Shown: positions 1 to 9,370 of the stretch, one piece after another
How the letters are laid out: every line of letters starts with the position of its first letter
Position numbering within the stretch: position 1 is the stretch's first letter
Source of the DNA: Acinetobacter pittii
GTDB lineage: Bacteria; Pseudomonadota; Gammaproteobacteria; Pseudomonadales; Moraxellaceae
NCBI RefSeq assembly: GCF_034064985.1
Contig: NZ_CP139249.1
Span: 2,356,001 to 2,420,000 of the forward strand
DNA length: 64,000 nucleotides
Reading direction: 5' to 3'
Translations under genes and position numbers: made by a program
The notes under the pieces: model-generated
Seen by the model: the letters and a program-made list of their open reading frames with translations, nothing else
Told to the model about the DNA's origin: nothing
Database searches by the model: none

Positions 1-43
1 CAATTCTTTTTTCAGTGCTTAAGGCCATTTCGTTTTTAGACAT
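1..43 (-). CDS. Partial gene, N-terminal 14 residues only
   Basis: A minus-strand ATG at 43 opens a frame that stays open to the left edge and encodes MSKNEMALSTEKRI. It overlaps the stop codon of the upstream glutathione S-transferase gene, which suggests translational coupling in one operon. Too little is present to name the product. Confidence 0.45.
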   Translation of the reverse strand, partial: MSKNEMALSTEKRI

Positions 44-680
44 TGGTTTGGTGATGAAGATTTTGTTCTATAGACATGGCTTTTTGCCAGCTTTCTAGGT
101 TTTCGAGACCTTTTACATATTGCTCAATATTGAGATATTTTGATCGAATATTTAAAGAATTAATCAGACCATAGACTACGAAACCAATCATAAAATCGGC
201 ACCCGTTAAGCTATTGCCTACTAAGAATTTTTTGCCTACTAATTGTTGATCTAAATACGAAAATACTTTATCCAACTCAGTTTGCGCATATTGATCTAAG
301 AACTTTAATTGAGTGCCATTTTTTAACTCAATCGAATTAAAAATATTTAATAAATATGGAACCATAGCCGAACTTTCTGAAAAATGAACCCATTGTAAAT
401 AATCAAGATAACTGTCTGAATCTTTCGCGGGCATAAGTTGAGGAGCAAACTTTTCAATCAAAATTTCTACAATAGCACCTGATTCTGCAATTACTTTTCC
501 ATTAAGCTCAATCACAGGTGATTTTCCTAAAGGATGAATATTTTTTAATTCTTGAGGTGCAAGGTTTGTAGTTTTATCTCGAAAATAACTTTTTAATTCA
601 TAAGGTTGATTAATTTCTTCAAGTAACCACAGAATTCGAAATGAGCGTGAAGCATTTAAATGATGAAGAATAATAGACAT
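36..680 (-). CDS. Glutathione S-transferase family protein
   Basis: A 214-residue cytosolic glutathione S-transferase, the usual length for the family. Residues 1-80 form the thioredoxin-fold glutathione site: a Ser-Arg-Ser near residues 11-13 sits where the activating serine is expected, SPVIE at 54-58 carries the cis-proline, and ES at 66-67 fits the gamma-glutamyl contact. The all-helical C-terminal domain follows. Substrate is unknown; electrophile or aldehyde detoxification is the family role. A TetR-type inverted repeat lies 58 bases upstream, so induction by a reactive compound is likely (inference). The gene overlaps the start of the next gene at the window edge. Confidence 0.85.
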   Translation of the reverse strand: MSIILHHLNASRSFRILWLLEEINQPYELKSYFRDKTTNLAPQELKNIHPLGKSPVIELNGKVIAESGAIVEILIEKFAPQLMPAKDSDSYLDYLQWVHFSESSAMVPYLLNIFNSIELKNGTQLKFLDQYAQTELDKVFSYLDQQLVGKKFLVGNSLTGADFMIGFVVYGLINSLNIRSKYLNIEQYVKGLENLESWQKAMSIEQNLHHQTNV

Positions 681-737
681 TAATTTTCTCTTTTAAACTA
701 GAATGTCAACAAAGTTAGGCCTCACTATATAGATTAG

Positions 738-752
738 TAGACGACCGGTCTA
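738..752. promoter_or_regulatory. TetR-type operator upstream of the GST gene
   Basis: TAGAC-GACCG-GTCTA is a perfect inverted repeat with 5-base arms and a 5-base spacer, with further symmetric bases outside. It resembles the TAGACC/GGTCTA boxes bound by NemR-like TetR repressors of detoxification genes. It lies between the GST start and a decayed TetR gene on the same strand. Confidence 0.6.
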
Positions 753-940
753 ATATTTTTTGTTATCAGCCATACATTCATTTTTCTGATTAAGCAATAA
801 AGTAAATGTCTTAAAAGTATAAAAACCACATCCGTAGATATGGTGACAAACGGCTTTTAATTTTATCGATTGTTTAGCGCATTCTGAGGTCTCAAATTAC
901 TTCCCCCCCTAAACTGCAAAAAACAATCGAGTACCTTTTC

Positions 941-1110
941 CCGATCGATTGCCTCATCTGAACTTAAAAGCTGAATAATTGCGCCTTCAATCATATATAA
1001 AAATAGTTTAGCGTCCTAAAAAGTCGCATCACTAGATGGTGAAAAACTTATTGCTCGTGAATACATTGGTATCGAGTTAAATAGGCTTCTAGGTCATTTT
1101 CATATTAACT
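941..1110 (-). pseudogene. Remnant of a TetR-family regulator (C-terminal piece)
   Basis: About 80 bases (950-1031) match the 3' part of the intact TetR gene at 11815-12369 with about five mismatches by eye. A further short matching patch (around 1083-1100) follows after a diverged or deleted stretch. No reading frame survives and the helix-turn-helix half is absent. With the TetR-type operator next to the GST gene, this looks like the local repressor gene lost by deletion. The rest of the 681-1158 gap holds nothing else I can support except the hairpin at 1114-1150. Confidence 0.6.
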
Positions 1111-1113
1111 ACG

Positions 1114-1150
1114 CTCACTCCATAGCCACCTAGATGGCTTGGAGCATGAG
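1114..1150 (-). terminator. Hairpin downstream of the MFS gene
   Basis: CTCA-CTCCA-AGCCA pairs with TGGCT-TGGAG-TGAG around a six-base loop, with small bulges. It lies just past the stop codon of the MFS gene in the direction of transcription. There is no U-tract, so it may stabilise the 3' end rather than terminate. Confidence 0.35.
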
Positions 1151-1158
1151 TGAATCGT

Positions 1159-2475
1159 TTAACCTTTCTCTTTTAACCGTTTTGGCGTAGCCCATATTAG
1201 TAGTGCAATACACACAACACATAAGCTTGCAATAATATATAGCGCGGGCGTTGTACTCCCTGTTATGTCTTTAATATGACCAACCATAATAGGACTAACA
1301 ATTCCTCCCATTTGCCCTAATGTATTAATGAGCGCTGTGCCACCAGCAGCACCTGCCCCAGCTCCAACCAGAAGCTTCGGTGGTAAATTCCAGAAAGAAG
1401 GAATTGCTGCAACAATACCCGCCCCTAATAAAGCAAGCGAAATGACTACAACAACAGGATTGGTATCAAAGAAACCCGCTGTAAAGAAACCAATTGCACC
1501 GAAAGACAATAACCCTACTGTAAATTTTAAGCGCTCACCCGTTCTATCGGCCAAACGACCCACGATCACCATGGTCATTGCCCCCATAATATATGGAATT
1601 GCTGTCAACAAGCCGATGAGCTTGGTATCATCAATACCTGAGCTTTTAATTAATTGTGGCCCCCAGAAATTTAGTCCATAAGATGCAACTTGAATCAAAA
1701 AATAGCTCAGACTCAAAACCAAGAAACCTGGGGTTTTAATTGCTGCCCACAATGAATGGGTCGCTTTTTCTGGTTGTTTTGGTTCAACTAAGCGTTTTAA
1801 ATGCACTTTTTCTGATGCAGATAGCCATTGTGCATCATCAATACGGTCTTTTAAATAAGTTAAAACACAGAGACCCAACAGAACACACGGAATACCTCCC
1901 AATAGAAATAACCAATGCCACCCACGCATGTTCATCACACCATCAAGTGATGACAACAACACGCCTGAAACTGGTCCCCCAAAGATGCCCGCAAAAGCAG
2001 AAGCAAGGAAAAATAATGAAATAATTCGACCACGATAGCTTTGAGGAAACCAAAGAGTCATGTAATACAGCACACCCGGAGCAAAGCCAGCCTCCATTGC
2101 ACCAATCAAGAAACGTAATACATAAAATTGCCACTCTGTAGTCACAAAGACCATTAAGGCCGTTGCAACACCCCAAGAAACCATGATGCGTGCAATCCAT
2201 TTTCTTGCACCAAATTTATGTAGCAATAAATTACTCGGTACTTCAAATATTACATACCCAATTACAAACAAACTGGCACCAAGGCCATAAGCTGTATTGC
2301 TTAGAGATAAATCAGCTTGTAACTGAAACTTGGCAAAACTAATATTGATACGATCAAAAAAGGCAAATAGGTAACACACCATAATTAATGGCATGATTTT
2401 CCATGCTACTTTTTTTATTAATTGCTTTTCGGCAGTTGCTTCAGCCGATAATTCCATGCTTTGCGTTAAACTCAT
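1159..2475 (-). CDS. MFS transporter, anion:cation symporter (ACS) family
   Basis: A 438-residue inner-membrane carrier with 12 predicted hydrophobic segments. The N-terminal signature YLFAFFDRINISFAK and the run GAMEAGFAPGVLYYMTLWFP are typical of the phthalate/tartrate/glucarate permease group, which take up organic anions with protons. It lies downstream of the lyase and CoA-transferase genes on the same strand. It is therefore the likely importer of the acid those enzymes break down (inference). A strong ribosome site, TTTTCAGGAGAAAATA, precedes the chosen ATG. The 113-base gap to the upstream gene holds a long hairpin. Confidence 0.85.
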   Translation of the reverse strand: MSLTQSMELSAEATAEKQLIKKVAWKIMPLIMVCYLFAFFDRINISFAKFQLQADLSLSNTAYGLGASLFVIGYVIFEVPSNLLLHKFGARKWIARIMVSWGVATALMVFVTTEWQFYVLRFLIGAMEAGFAPGVLYYMTLWFPQSYRGRIISLFFLASAFAGIFGGPVSGVLLSSLDGVMNMRGWHWLFLLGGIPCVLLGLCVLTYLKDRIDDAQWLSASEKVHLKRLVEPKQPEKATHSLWAAIKTPGFLVLSLSYFLIQVASYGLNFWGPQLIKSSGIDDTKLIGLLTAIPYIMGAMTMVIVGRLADRTGERLKFTVGLLSFGAIGFFTAGFFDTNPVVVVISLALLGAGIVAAIPSFWNLPPKLLVGAGAGAAGGTALINTLGQMGGIVSPIMVGHIKDITGSTTPALYIIASLCVVCIALLIWATPKRLKEKG

Positions 2476-2512
2476 TTATTTTCTCCTGAAAATGAGCCTC
2501 AAAACACGTCTT

Positions 2513-2579
2513 CTCAAGTTTTTAAAGACGAGTTAACCGATGACGATACGAATATCGTCTTATCTCGAACTAACTTGAG
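2513..2579. repeat. Long imperfect inverted repeat in an operon gap
   Basis: Outer arms CTCAAGTT (2513-2520) and AACTTGAG (2572-2579) enclose a perfect inner hairpin, GACGATA-CGAA-TATCGTC (2542-2559), with partial pairing between. It fills the gap between the lyase gene and the MFS gene and would fold in the polycistronic RNA. No T-tract follows, so a processing or attenuation element is more likely than a terminator. Confidence 0.5.
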
Positions 2580-2588
2580 TAACGTATC

Positions 2589-3527
2589 TTAATTAAGTGA
2601 TTTGATGTAATCCGGTATAGGATGCAAGTCTGTATTTCTCCCCGCCTTGGCAAGCTGGCTTGGCGTGTCATGCCCTAAAAGAGCTGGTAAAGTTCTGGAA
2701 AGTTGAATAAGAGCATCCAAATCAATAGTGGTGGGTATTCCCATTTCTTCGCACATATTGACCAAATCTTCAGTACAGATATTTCCTGAAGCACCTGGTG
2801 CAAATGGGCACCCACCTAATCCACCCAATGCGGCATCAAACCTTCTTGCTCCAGCTTCATAAGCTGCAAGAACATTAGTTAATCCCAATCCACGTGTATT
2901 ATGAAAATGTAAGGTCAGCTGCTCAGGTAAAATTAACGATAAAACGTGAGAGACAATTCTTTTCACTTGCACTGGGTTTGCCATGCCAGTGGTATCTGCC
3001 AGTGTAATATTATCAATACCCAGTTTTAGATAGTACTCAACTAAGCTAAACACTTCCTTTTCACTAATCTTGCCTTCAAATGGGCAGCCAAACGTTGTTG
3101 CAACAGTTCCGTTAAACTGTGTTTTACCCTGTAGTTGCTCTACAATTTCGGTAAATCCCGCAAACGATTGAGCCTTTGTCATACGCATATTGGCAAGGTT
3201 GTGGGTTTGGCTAGCAGAGAGGACTAGATTCAACTCATTTGCATTGGCTTCAACTGCCCGAAGCGCGCCTTTTAAATTTGGAATTAACCCAACATAAATA
3301 ATATCTTTATGGCGCGTAATTCTAGTAAAAACCTCTTCTCCATCTCGCAGGTTCGGAATCGCTTTTGGAGAAACAAAAGACCCTGCCTCAATTCGAGAGA
3401 AACCCATTGTCGACAACTGATTAATTAAATCAATTTTCTTTGTCGTGGGTACCCAAGTCGGCTCAATTTGCAAACCATCTCGTGGAGAGACTTCTTGTAC
3501 AACAAGTAAGTCGGCAAATGTTGTCAT
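2589..3527 (-). CDS. Hydroxymethylglutaryl-CoA lyase family protein
   Basis: A 312-residue TIM-barrel lyase of the HMGL-like family, near the usual length of about 300. VQEVSPRDGLQIE near residues 9-21 holds the Arg-Asp pair that binds the metal and substrate. HFHNTRG near 205-211 gives the metal-binding histidines, and GLGGCPFAPGASGN near 235-248 carries the catalytic cysteine loop. The family cleaves HMG-CoA, or citramalyl-type analogues, to acetyl-CoA and a keto acid. Its start overlaps the CoA-transferase stop by four bases (ATGA), so the two are coupled. The partner supplies the CoA ester; whether the substrate is HMG, citramalate or a relative cannot be read from sequence. Confidence 0.85.
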   Translation of the reverse strand: MTTFADLLVVQEVSPRDGLQIEPTWVPTTKKIDLINQLSTMGFSRIEAGSFVSPKAIPNLRDGEEVFTRITRHKDIIYVGLIPNLKGALRAVEANANELNLVLSASQTHNLANMRMTKAQSFAGFTEIVEQLQGKTQFNGTVATTFGCPFEGKISEKEVFSLVEYYLKLGIDNITLADTTGMANPVQVKRIVSHVLSLILPEQLTLHFHNTRGLGLTNVLAAYEAGARRFDAALGGLGGCPFAPGASGNICTEDLVNMCEEMGIPTTIDLDALIQLSRTLPALLGHDTPSQLAKAGRNTDLHPIPDYIKSLN

Positions 3528-4717
3528 TGCACTACTCCTGATACACGTAAGCTTTCAATATCTTCAGCTTGATAACCATATTGTTTTAAAACAGATTCGG
3601 TATGTTCGCCCAACTCAGGACCACGCCATTTGACCTGCCCCGGTGTTTCAGAAAGCTTCGGAACTATACCCGGCATTTTTACCACCTGACCATCAGGCAA
3701 CTCAGTTGAAAGCAACATATCACGTGCATTAAAGTGCGGATCATTGACCATGTCTGCTACAGAATAAATTCGTCCTGATGGAACCTCAGCCTGTTCAAGC
3801 TGTTGCAAGACTTCATCAATTGAATGCTGTCGACTCCATGATTCAATTGCAGCATCGAGTAAATCACTTTGCTGCGCACGCCCATCGTTGTGTTCAAACT
3901 CAGGTCGATTTGCTAAATCTTCACGACCAATCACATGCATTAAGCGCTTAAAAATTGGATCACTGTTTCCTGCAATCACCACAAAAGCATTATCCTTCGT
4001 TCGATAGGTATTTGAAGGTGCAATGCCCGGTAACGAACCTCCAGAACGTTCCCGAATAAAGCCATGCAAGTCGTATTCTGGGACAACACTTTCCATAATA
4101 TTGAAGACACTTTCTGCAAGTGACACGTCAACAATCTGTCCATTACCATTATTGGTTTTGATATTCACAATCGACATTAAAGCGCCAATCACCGCATGTA
4201 ATGAAGCAAGTGAGTCACCCAAACTCACGCCAACTCGTGCAGGCGCAGAATCTTGAGAACCCGTGGTATAACGAATTCCACCCATTGCCTCACCAATTGC
4301 ACCAAAGCCCGGCTTGTCTTTATAAGGGCCAGATTGCCCATAACCAGATATACGAACAAAAGTTAGTTTAGGGTTAATTGATTTTAAGGTTTCCCAATCT
4401 AGACCTAATTTTTCAAGCGCACCGGGACGCATGTTTTCGACCAGAATGTCGGTATCGACAATCATCTTTTTGATTAAAGCAATTGCTTCCGGTGACTTAA
4501 GATTAAGCGCTAAAGATTTCTTATTACGTGACTGTAAGTACCACCACAAAGATGTTCCGTGATGTAACTTACGCCATTTACGAAGTGGATCACCTTTGCC
4601 AATAGGCTCAATTTTTATGACTTCAGCACCGAACTCCGCAAGAATGCGTGTTGCAAAAGGAGCTGCAATTAGCGTTCCTATTTCTAGGACTTTTATTTTC
4701 TCAAGGGCTAGACTCAT
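3524..4717 (-). CDS. CaiB/BaiF family (class III) CoA-transferase
   Basis: A 397-residue class III CoA-transferase, full length for the family. The N-terminal block LEIGTLIAAPFATRILAEFG and the run NKKSLALNLKSPE are family signatures. The aspartate expected to form the acyl-anhydride lies in the DILVENMRPGALEKLGLDWE region. It would move CoA from a donor such as succinyl-CoA to the free acid, which the overlapping lyase then cleaves. With an MFS permease and a LysR regulator on the same strand this makes a compact use pathway for one branched hydroxy-dicarboxylic acid (inference). RBS support at the chosen ATG is weak. Confidence 0.85.
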   Translation of the reverse strand: MSLALEKIKVLEIGTLIAAPFATRILAEFGAEVIKIEPIGKGDPLRKWRKLHHGTSLWWYLQSRNKKSLALNLKSPEAIALIKKMIVDTDILVENMRPGALEKLGLDWETLKSINPKLTFVRISGYGQSGPYKDKPGFGAIGEAMGGIRYTTGSQDSAPARVGVSLGDSLASLHAVIGALMSIVNIKTNNGNGQIVDVSLAESVFNIMESVVPEYDLHGFIRERSGGSLPGIAPSNTYRTKDNAFVVIAGNSDPIFKRLMHVIGREDLANRPEFEHNDGRAQQSDLLDAAIESWSRQHSIDEVLQQLEQAEVPSGRIYSVADMVNDPHFNARDMLLSTELPDGQVVKMPGIVPKLSETPGQVKWRGPELGEHTESVLKQYGYQAEDIESLRVSGVVQ

Positions 4718-4828
4718 AACAATCCATATTATATCTACTTCCGATAGAATTAAATTTATGGCGCAATGAGCAGTAATACAATTCTTAAAAGACCAACAAA
4801 TCTTCGTGGTTTGCGAAACCTATGAAAT

Positions 4829-5758
4829 TTATTCAGATGCAATTTCTTTATGTGGATGCATAAAATATTGTTTTAAAAGCAAAGTTACTGGATTTAAAAA
4901 CTCATCATGCTTGGACACAAGATATAAGTCTCTTTTTGCCCAATCATCGGTTAACTCTACACTTGCCAGCCCTAAGGGTTTACCAAAGATTTCAAAAACT
5001 TTATGAGGCAAAATCCCAATCCCCATACCCGCCTGTACCATACGGCAAACAGCATCAAAACTTGTCACCAATATTCTGAGTTTGAGCTGCTTTCCTAACG
5101 CTTCAGACTTTTGCTGCAAAATCCGGTTAATCGCACTCTGAGTATGCAAACCAATAAAGTCGTAATCTAATGCATCTTCAAAGGAAATGATTTTCTGTTC
5201 ACTTAAATATTGCTGGTTTTGTATAACCGCGACCAGCCGATCGCTACGATAATGATAATAATCCAGATCTTCTGATAAATTCTCAGCAACGCAGATCCCT
5301 AAGTCAGCAATTTTATTACTTACATTTTGAATAATTTCTATACTAGGGCGTTCTTCAAGTTCAATTTTAATTTGAGGGTTTTCAACAATAAAAGGATGTA
5401 GGCTTTCGGGTAAAAACTGAATGATCGTTGATAAATTTGCCTGTAATCGTACAAAACCTTTAATGCCTATTTTGTATTCTTCTAACTCAACCGAAGCTTT
5501 ATAAACCGAGTCTAAGATGGTTCTGCAATGATAAAGCAGGCTTTCACCAGCAGGTGTAATTTGCATGCCTTTACCATCACGAATAAATAGTTTGGTTCCA
5601 ATCAAATGCTCCAAATCAGTTAAACGCTTACTTGCGGCAGACAGCGCAATCATATTTTTTTCAGCGGCCTTGCTCAGAGATTTTTCATCACAAACAGATT
5701 GGAAAATCGTTAAGGTGACCAAATCCAGTTTACGAATAATATTTTCTATATGCATCAC
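4829..5758 (-). CDS. LysR-family transcriptional regulator
   Basis: A 309-residue LysR regulator. The winged helix-turn-helix lies at residues 13-72 (QSVCDEKSLSKAAEKNMIAL, then KLFIRDGKGMQITPAGE). The periplasmic-binding-protein-like effector domain covers about 95-300. It lies upstream of the CoA-transferase gene on the same strand, which is unusual because LysR genes often diverge from their target. Co-transcription or an internal promoter in the 111-base gap (4718-4828) is possible. Likely activator of the CoA-transferase/lyase/MFS genes (inference from position). Confidence 0.85.
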   Translation of the reverse strand: MMHIENIIRKLDLVTLTIFQSVCDEKSLSKAAEKNMIALSAASKRLTDLEHLIGTKLFIRDGKGMQITPAGESLLYHCRTILDSVYKASVELEEYKIGIKGFVRLQANLSTIIQFLPESLHPFIVENPQIKIELEERPSIEIIQNVSNKIADLGICVAENLSEDLDYYHYRSDRLVAVIQNQQYLSEQKIISFEDALDYDFIGLHTQSAINRILQQKSEALGKQLKLRILVTSFDAVCRMVQAGMGIGILPHKVFEIFGKPLGLASVELTDDWAKRDLYLVSKHDEFLNPVTLLLKQYFMHPHKEIASE

Positions 5759-6005
5759 ACGTCACCAATTTCCCTATCTATGACTTTTCCTTTAACAATT
5801 AAATCAAAGTATGACACATCATAAAAGATTCAAGGTTTTGGGCACAAGAAGCATAACCGTTATTCATATACCTCTTACATTTCTTAAAACGTCAAGTCCT
5901 CTTCGCTACATGCGAACACTGAGCATATTATGAAGTGATAAATTAGCTCCCAAATCGCGCGATGATCTCATCCTAAAATTACTTAGTCTTATGGAGCAAG
6001 ACGAT

Positions 6006-7424
6006 ATGGCAGGCAAAACTTTATATGACAAATTGTGGGATGCACATTTAGTCTCACAACGTGATGATGGCTCATGTTTACTATACATTGACCGTCATTT
6101 ATTAAATGAAGTAACAAGTCCCCAAGCATTCGATGGATTGCAACTTGCGGGTCGTCAACCATGGCGTTTAAGTGCAAACGTCGCGACACCGGACCACAAC
6201 GTTCCAACATCTAAAAAAGAACGTGACCAAGGTATCGCCGGTATTGAAGATGACACATCGCGTATTCCTGTACAAACACTCAATAACAATTGCAAGACTT
6301 TTAATATTATTGAATTTGATATCAATGACATACGCCAAGGGATTTTACATGTGATTGGACCTGAACAAGGTTTAACTTTGCCGGGCATGACAGTCGTATG
6401 TGGTGATTCACATACAGCGACTCACGGTGCTTTCGGTTGCTTGGCGCATGGTATTGGAACATCTGAAGTTGAACATGTGTTAGCAACACAATGCTTAATT
6501 CAGAAAAAATCTAAAAATATGTTAGTGCGTGTAGATGGCGTATTGGGCAAGGGTGTAACACCAAAAGATGTGGTGTTGGCGATTATCGGTAAAATTGGTA
6601 CCGCTGGCGGTACGGGCTATGCAATTGAATTCGGTGGCCAAGTTTTCCGTGATATGTCGATTGAAGGACGTATGACGGTATGTAACATGGCGATTGAAGC
6701 GGGTGCTCGTGTCGGTATGGTTGCAGTTGATGACAAAACTATTGAATACGTAAAAGGCCGTAGCTACGCACCAAAAGGCGAGCAATGGGAGCAAGCAGTT
6801 GCTTACTGGAACACCTTGCATTCAGATGATGATGTAGTATTTGATGCAGTCGTTGAGTTAAATGGCGCAGAAATCGAACCACAAGTATCTTGGGGAACTT
6901 CACCAGAAATGGTTATTCCTGTTACTGAAGCTGTACCAACTTTAGAACAAGCGAAAGATGACGTACAACGCAATGACTGGACACGTGCTTATCAATATAT
7001 GGGCTTAAATGCAGGACAGGCATTAGCTGATATTCAACTTGATCGTGTCTTTATCGGTTCTTGTACGAACTCTCGTATCGAAGATATTCGTGCTGCGGCT
7101 GAGGTGGTTAAGGGGCGTAAAGTAGCCTCTAGCATTAAGCAAGCTATGATTGTTCCGGGGTCTGGTTTAGTGAAACAACAGGCGGAAAAAGAAGGCTTAG
7201 ATAAAATCTTCTTGGAAGCTGGTTTTGAATGGCGCGAACCGGGTTGTTCAATGTGTTTAGCAATGAATGCTGATAAGTTACAACCGGGTGAACACTGTGC
7301 ATCGACGTCTAATCGTAACTTTGAAGGCCGACAAGGCAATGGCGGTCGCACTCACTTGGTGAGTCCGGCAATGGCGGCAGCGGCTGCAATCGCTGGTCAC
7401 TTTGTTGATGTTCGTTCATTTTAA
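6006..7424 (+). CDS. leuC: 3-isopropylmalate dehydratase large subunit
   Basis: A 472-residue LeuC, which with LeuD isomerises 2-isopropylmalate to 3-isopropylmalate in leucine synthesis. The start at 6006 ([16 protein letters not shown]) matches the family N-terminus, and GGAG lies about ten bases upstream; the frame is also open from an ATG at 5991. The [4Fe-4S] ligands are Cys353 (GSCTNSR), Cys414 and Cys417 (GCSMC), with the spacing expected of Leu[14 protein letters not shown] is the aconitase-family signature. leuD follows after 18 bases. The 5759-6005 gap shows no leucine-codon leader peptide that I can support. Confidence 0.96.
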   Translation: MAGKTLYDKLWDAHLVSQRDDGSCLLYIDRHLLNEVTSPQAFDGLQLAGRQPWRLSANVATPDHNVPTSKKERDQGIAGIEDDTSRIPVQTLNNNCKTFNIIEFDINDIRQGILHVIGPEQGLTLPGMTVVCGDSHTATHGAFGCLAHGIGTSEVEHVLATQCLIQKKSKNMLVRVDGVLGKGVTPKDVVLAIIGKIGTAGGTGYAIEFGGQVFRDMSIEGRMTVCNMAIEAGARVGMVAVDDKTIEYVKGRSYAPKGEQWEQAVAYWNTLHSDDDVVFDAVVELNGAEIEPQVSWGTSPEMVIPVTEAVPTLEQAKDDVQRNDWTRAYQYMGLNAGQALADIQLDRVFIGSCTNSRIEDIRAAAEVVKGRKVASSIKQAMIVPGSGLVKQQAEKEGLDKIFLEAGFEWREPGCSMCLAMNADKLQPGEHCASTSNRNFEGRQGNGGRTHLVSPAMAAAAAIAGHFVDVRSF

Positions 7425-7442
7425 TTCGGTCTGGAGCAAACC

Positions 7443-8093
7443 ATGAAAGCTTATACAGTTGAACAAGGTATCGTTGCACCATTAGATCGTGCCAATGTTG
7501 ATACAGATTTAATTATTCCAAAACAGTTTTTAAAGTCGATTAAACGTACTGGTTTTGGCGACAACTTATTTGATGAACTTCGTTATTTAGACGAAGGCTA
7601 TCCGGGACAAGACAATTCAGTACGTCCAAAAAATCCGGATTTCGTTTTAAATCAGCCACGTTATCAAGGGGCAACCGTTTTAATTGCTCGTACTAACTTT
7701 GGTTGTGGTTCAAGCCGTGAGCATGCGCCTTGGGCATTAAATGAATATGGATTCCGTACGGTTATTGCACCAAGCTTTGCTGATATTTTCTTTAATAACT
7801 GTTTCAAAAATGGCATGTTACCTGTCATTTTGTCAGAAGAAATTGTTGATCAGTTATTTAAAGAATGCGCTGTCAATGAAGGATATCAATTAACAATTGA
7901 TTTAGCAGCTCAAGAAGTACGTACGCCAACAGGTGAAGCTTTTAAATTTGAAGTTGATCCATTTCGTAAGCACTGCTTGTTAAATGGTTTGGATGATATT
8001 GGTTTAACGCTTCAAAATGCGGATGCAATTCGCGCATATGAAGAAAAAACCAAACAGGTTCGTCCTTGGGTATTCCAAGAGTTAGCTAAATAG
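7443..8093 (+). CDS. leuD: 3-isopropylmalate dehydratase small subunit
   Basis: A 216-residue LeuD, normal length. The [17 protein letters not shown] block and [14 protein letters not shown] near residues 92-105 are the swivelling-domain signatures that complete the active site with LeuC. GGAG lies nine bases before the ATG. It is co-transcribed with leuC. leuB, commonly found soon after leuD in relatives, is not in this window; instead an A/T-rich block of lineage-specific genes begins. Confidence 0.95.
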   Translation: MKAYTVEQGIVAPLDRANVDTDLIIPKQFLKSIKRTGFGDNLFDELRYLDEGYPGQDNSVRPKNPDFVLNQPRYQGATVLIARTNFGCGSSREHAPWALNEYGFRTVIAPSFADIFFNNCFKNGMLPVILSEEIVDQLFKECAVNEGYQLTIDLAAQEVRTPTGEAFKFEVDPFRKHCLLNGLDDIGLTLQNADAIRAYEEKTKQVRPWVFQELAK

Positions 8094-8107
8094 TGGTGAA
8101 TGCATCA

Positions 8108-8144
8108 TTCATAGATTGGCTGAAAACCTCAACCAATCTATGAA
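8108..8144 (+). terminator. Hairpin after leuD
   Basis: TTCATAGATTGG (8108-8119) pairs perfectly with CCAATCTATGAA (8133-8144) around a 13-base loop, 14 bases past the leuD stop. There is no clean T-tract, so it may act as a 3'-end stabiliser or a weak terminator. Confidence 0.5.
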
Positions 8145-8235
8145 TTACTCAAACTATTTATTTGACGGATAGTTGATTCACGATCAGATTTAGTTAATAA
8201 AACCACATATTTCATAGAGTTTTTTTAAACATAAA

Positions 8236-8265
8236 CAAGCAACTGTTCTCATAAACAGCTGCTTG
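8236..8265 (-). terminator. Terminator of the minus-strand gene at 8302
   Basis: CAAGCA-CTGTT pairs with AACAG-TGCTTG with one internal mismatch. On the minus strand it is followed by TTTATGTTT, 36 bases past the stop of the 156-residue gene. Confidence 0.55.
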
Positions 8266-8301
8266 AGATTTCCATTTGTAAATAAAATTTAGCGCTTCAT
8301 C

Positions 8302-8772
8302 TTATGAAATTGCGAAACTTTTTTCATTTTTTTTATAATCTTCAGAATCAAAATAACTTCTAATCATATTGGCGCTTTCTTCTGATCTTCTTCTTTCTTC
8401 TTCTAGATCAACTTTAACTTCTTGTCTGGCTTGATATTCAGCAGGAATCAAGCTAGCGAGTGGTGGAAGCTTAGGTCTCCCTCCAACTGTAATTCTTTCA
8501 ATAAATCCCGCTAGCCACATAATGTATTCAAGCTTATTTTTATATTTGGGCATTAAACTGATATCTAACTTAACTAAGCACTGATCGGGTGGCTTGTTTA
8601 AACACGCTTCAAAATCAATGTAATTATTTTTTAGTTTACATGAAGAACCTTTTAGTTCTTTTCTTATCGCACTCACTAAATTATTGAGCTGCTCAACAAC
8701 ACTTTCAGAAAATAAATTCTTTTTCTCACATTCTTGATAAACCTTTTCGGCGATAGCTATAAATTTTGTCAT
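8302..8772 (-). CDS. Hypothetical protein, 156 aa
   Basis: I do not recognise this family. The protein is soluble and charged, with no signal peptide or membrane segment. Residues 1-45 look helical. Cysteines lie at about 14, 45, 58 and 65 with no zinc-binding spacing. A basic/hydrophobic centre (GGRPKLPPLASLIPAEYQ) is followed by a highly charged helix (KVDLEEERRRSEES). The ribosome site is AAAGGGAAATAGGG before ATG. It stands alone with its own terminator between leuD and a decayed regulator gene, which fits an accessory gene. Confidence 0.65.
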   Translation of the reverse strand: MTKFIAIAEKVYQECEKKNLFSESVVEQLNNLVSAIRKELKGSSCKLKNNYIDFEACLNKPPDQCLVKLDISLMPKYKNKLEYIMWLAGFIERITVGGRPKLPPLASLIPAEYQARQEVKVDLEEERRRSEESANMIRSYFDSEDYKKNEKSFAIS

Positions 8773-9004
8773 CCCTATTTCCCTTTTGTTATAGGCATTC
8801 TTATATCTTTTGCCTTTTAAGGAATTATGATGAATTAACCATTACAAAATGTAAGGGATTTTGCCTATTAAGTAATTAATATGAAACTTTTGCAATCTAT
8901 TGCCCAAACCGTCCACAGTGTTAAAAATTAATGACCAATAGATCACAAATAATAAAGATTAATTGGACTCTGTTAGACATAAATTGTATAAAAATCTGTC
9001 ACTC

Positions 9005-9370
9005 TTTCCTGATCGATTGCCCCATCTGAACTTAAAAAGTGAATAATTGCCCCTTCAATCATTATCAAAACAGTTTTGCATCTTGAAAAGTCGCATCGGT
9101 TTTTAATTTTATAAGCTGGCTATAGATTTCATTGATGAGCCATGTGCGATATCTCACTGCGGTTATATAGGCTTTTAGATAGACCAATTTTGTTTCAAAA
9201 ATGGCTTTAAATAATAGAAAGTAAAGCCCTTCTACATCGGTATGTAAGAAATAAAGTTTCTTGAGTTTATCCTTCACGCTTGAGTCTTGGTCGTACTCTA
9301 CAATTGAAACGACTTTTTCTTTTAGATGTTCTTTTTGCACGATCAAACAGATTTTAAAATGAATAAGTTA
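9005..9370 (-). pseudogene. Truncated TetR-family regulator (lacks the DNA-binding domain)
   Basis: The open frame 9065-9346 encodes 93 residues that align without gaps to the middle of the intact TetR protein encoded at 11815-12369 (for example HTDVEG then KAYITAVRYRTWL), differing at roughly one residue in seven. The N-terminal helix-turn-helix is missing, and a stop after DAKLF removes the last ~20 residues; their DNA continues to about 9005 out of frame. The upstream edge of similarity lies near 9360. A ligand-binding fragment with no DNA-binding domain could in principle be expressed, but decay is the simpler reading. Nothing else is visible in 8773-9004. Confidence 0.75.

Noticed and set aside
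1943..2200. Cys-rich 85-codon minus-strand frame
   Set aside because: It lies within the MFS gene in another frame, and its Cys/Trp-rich make-up is an artefact of the membrane-protein codons.
5759..6005. Leucine attenuator before leuC
   Set aside because: No leader frame with a run of leucine codons and no terminator/antiterminator pair could be seen.
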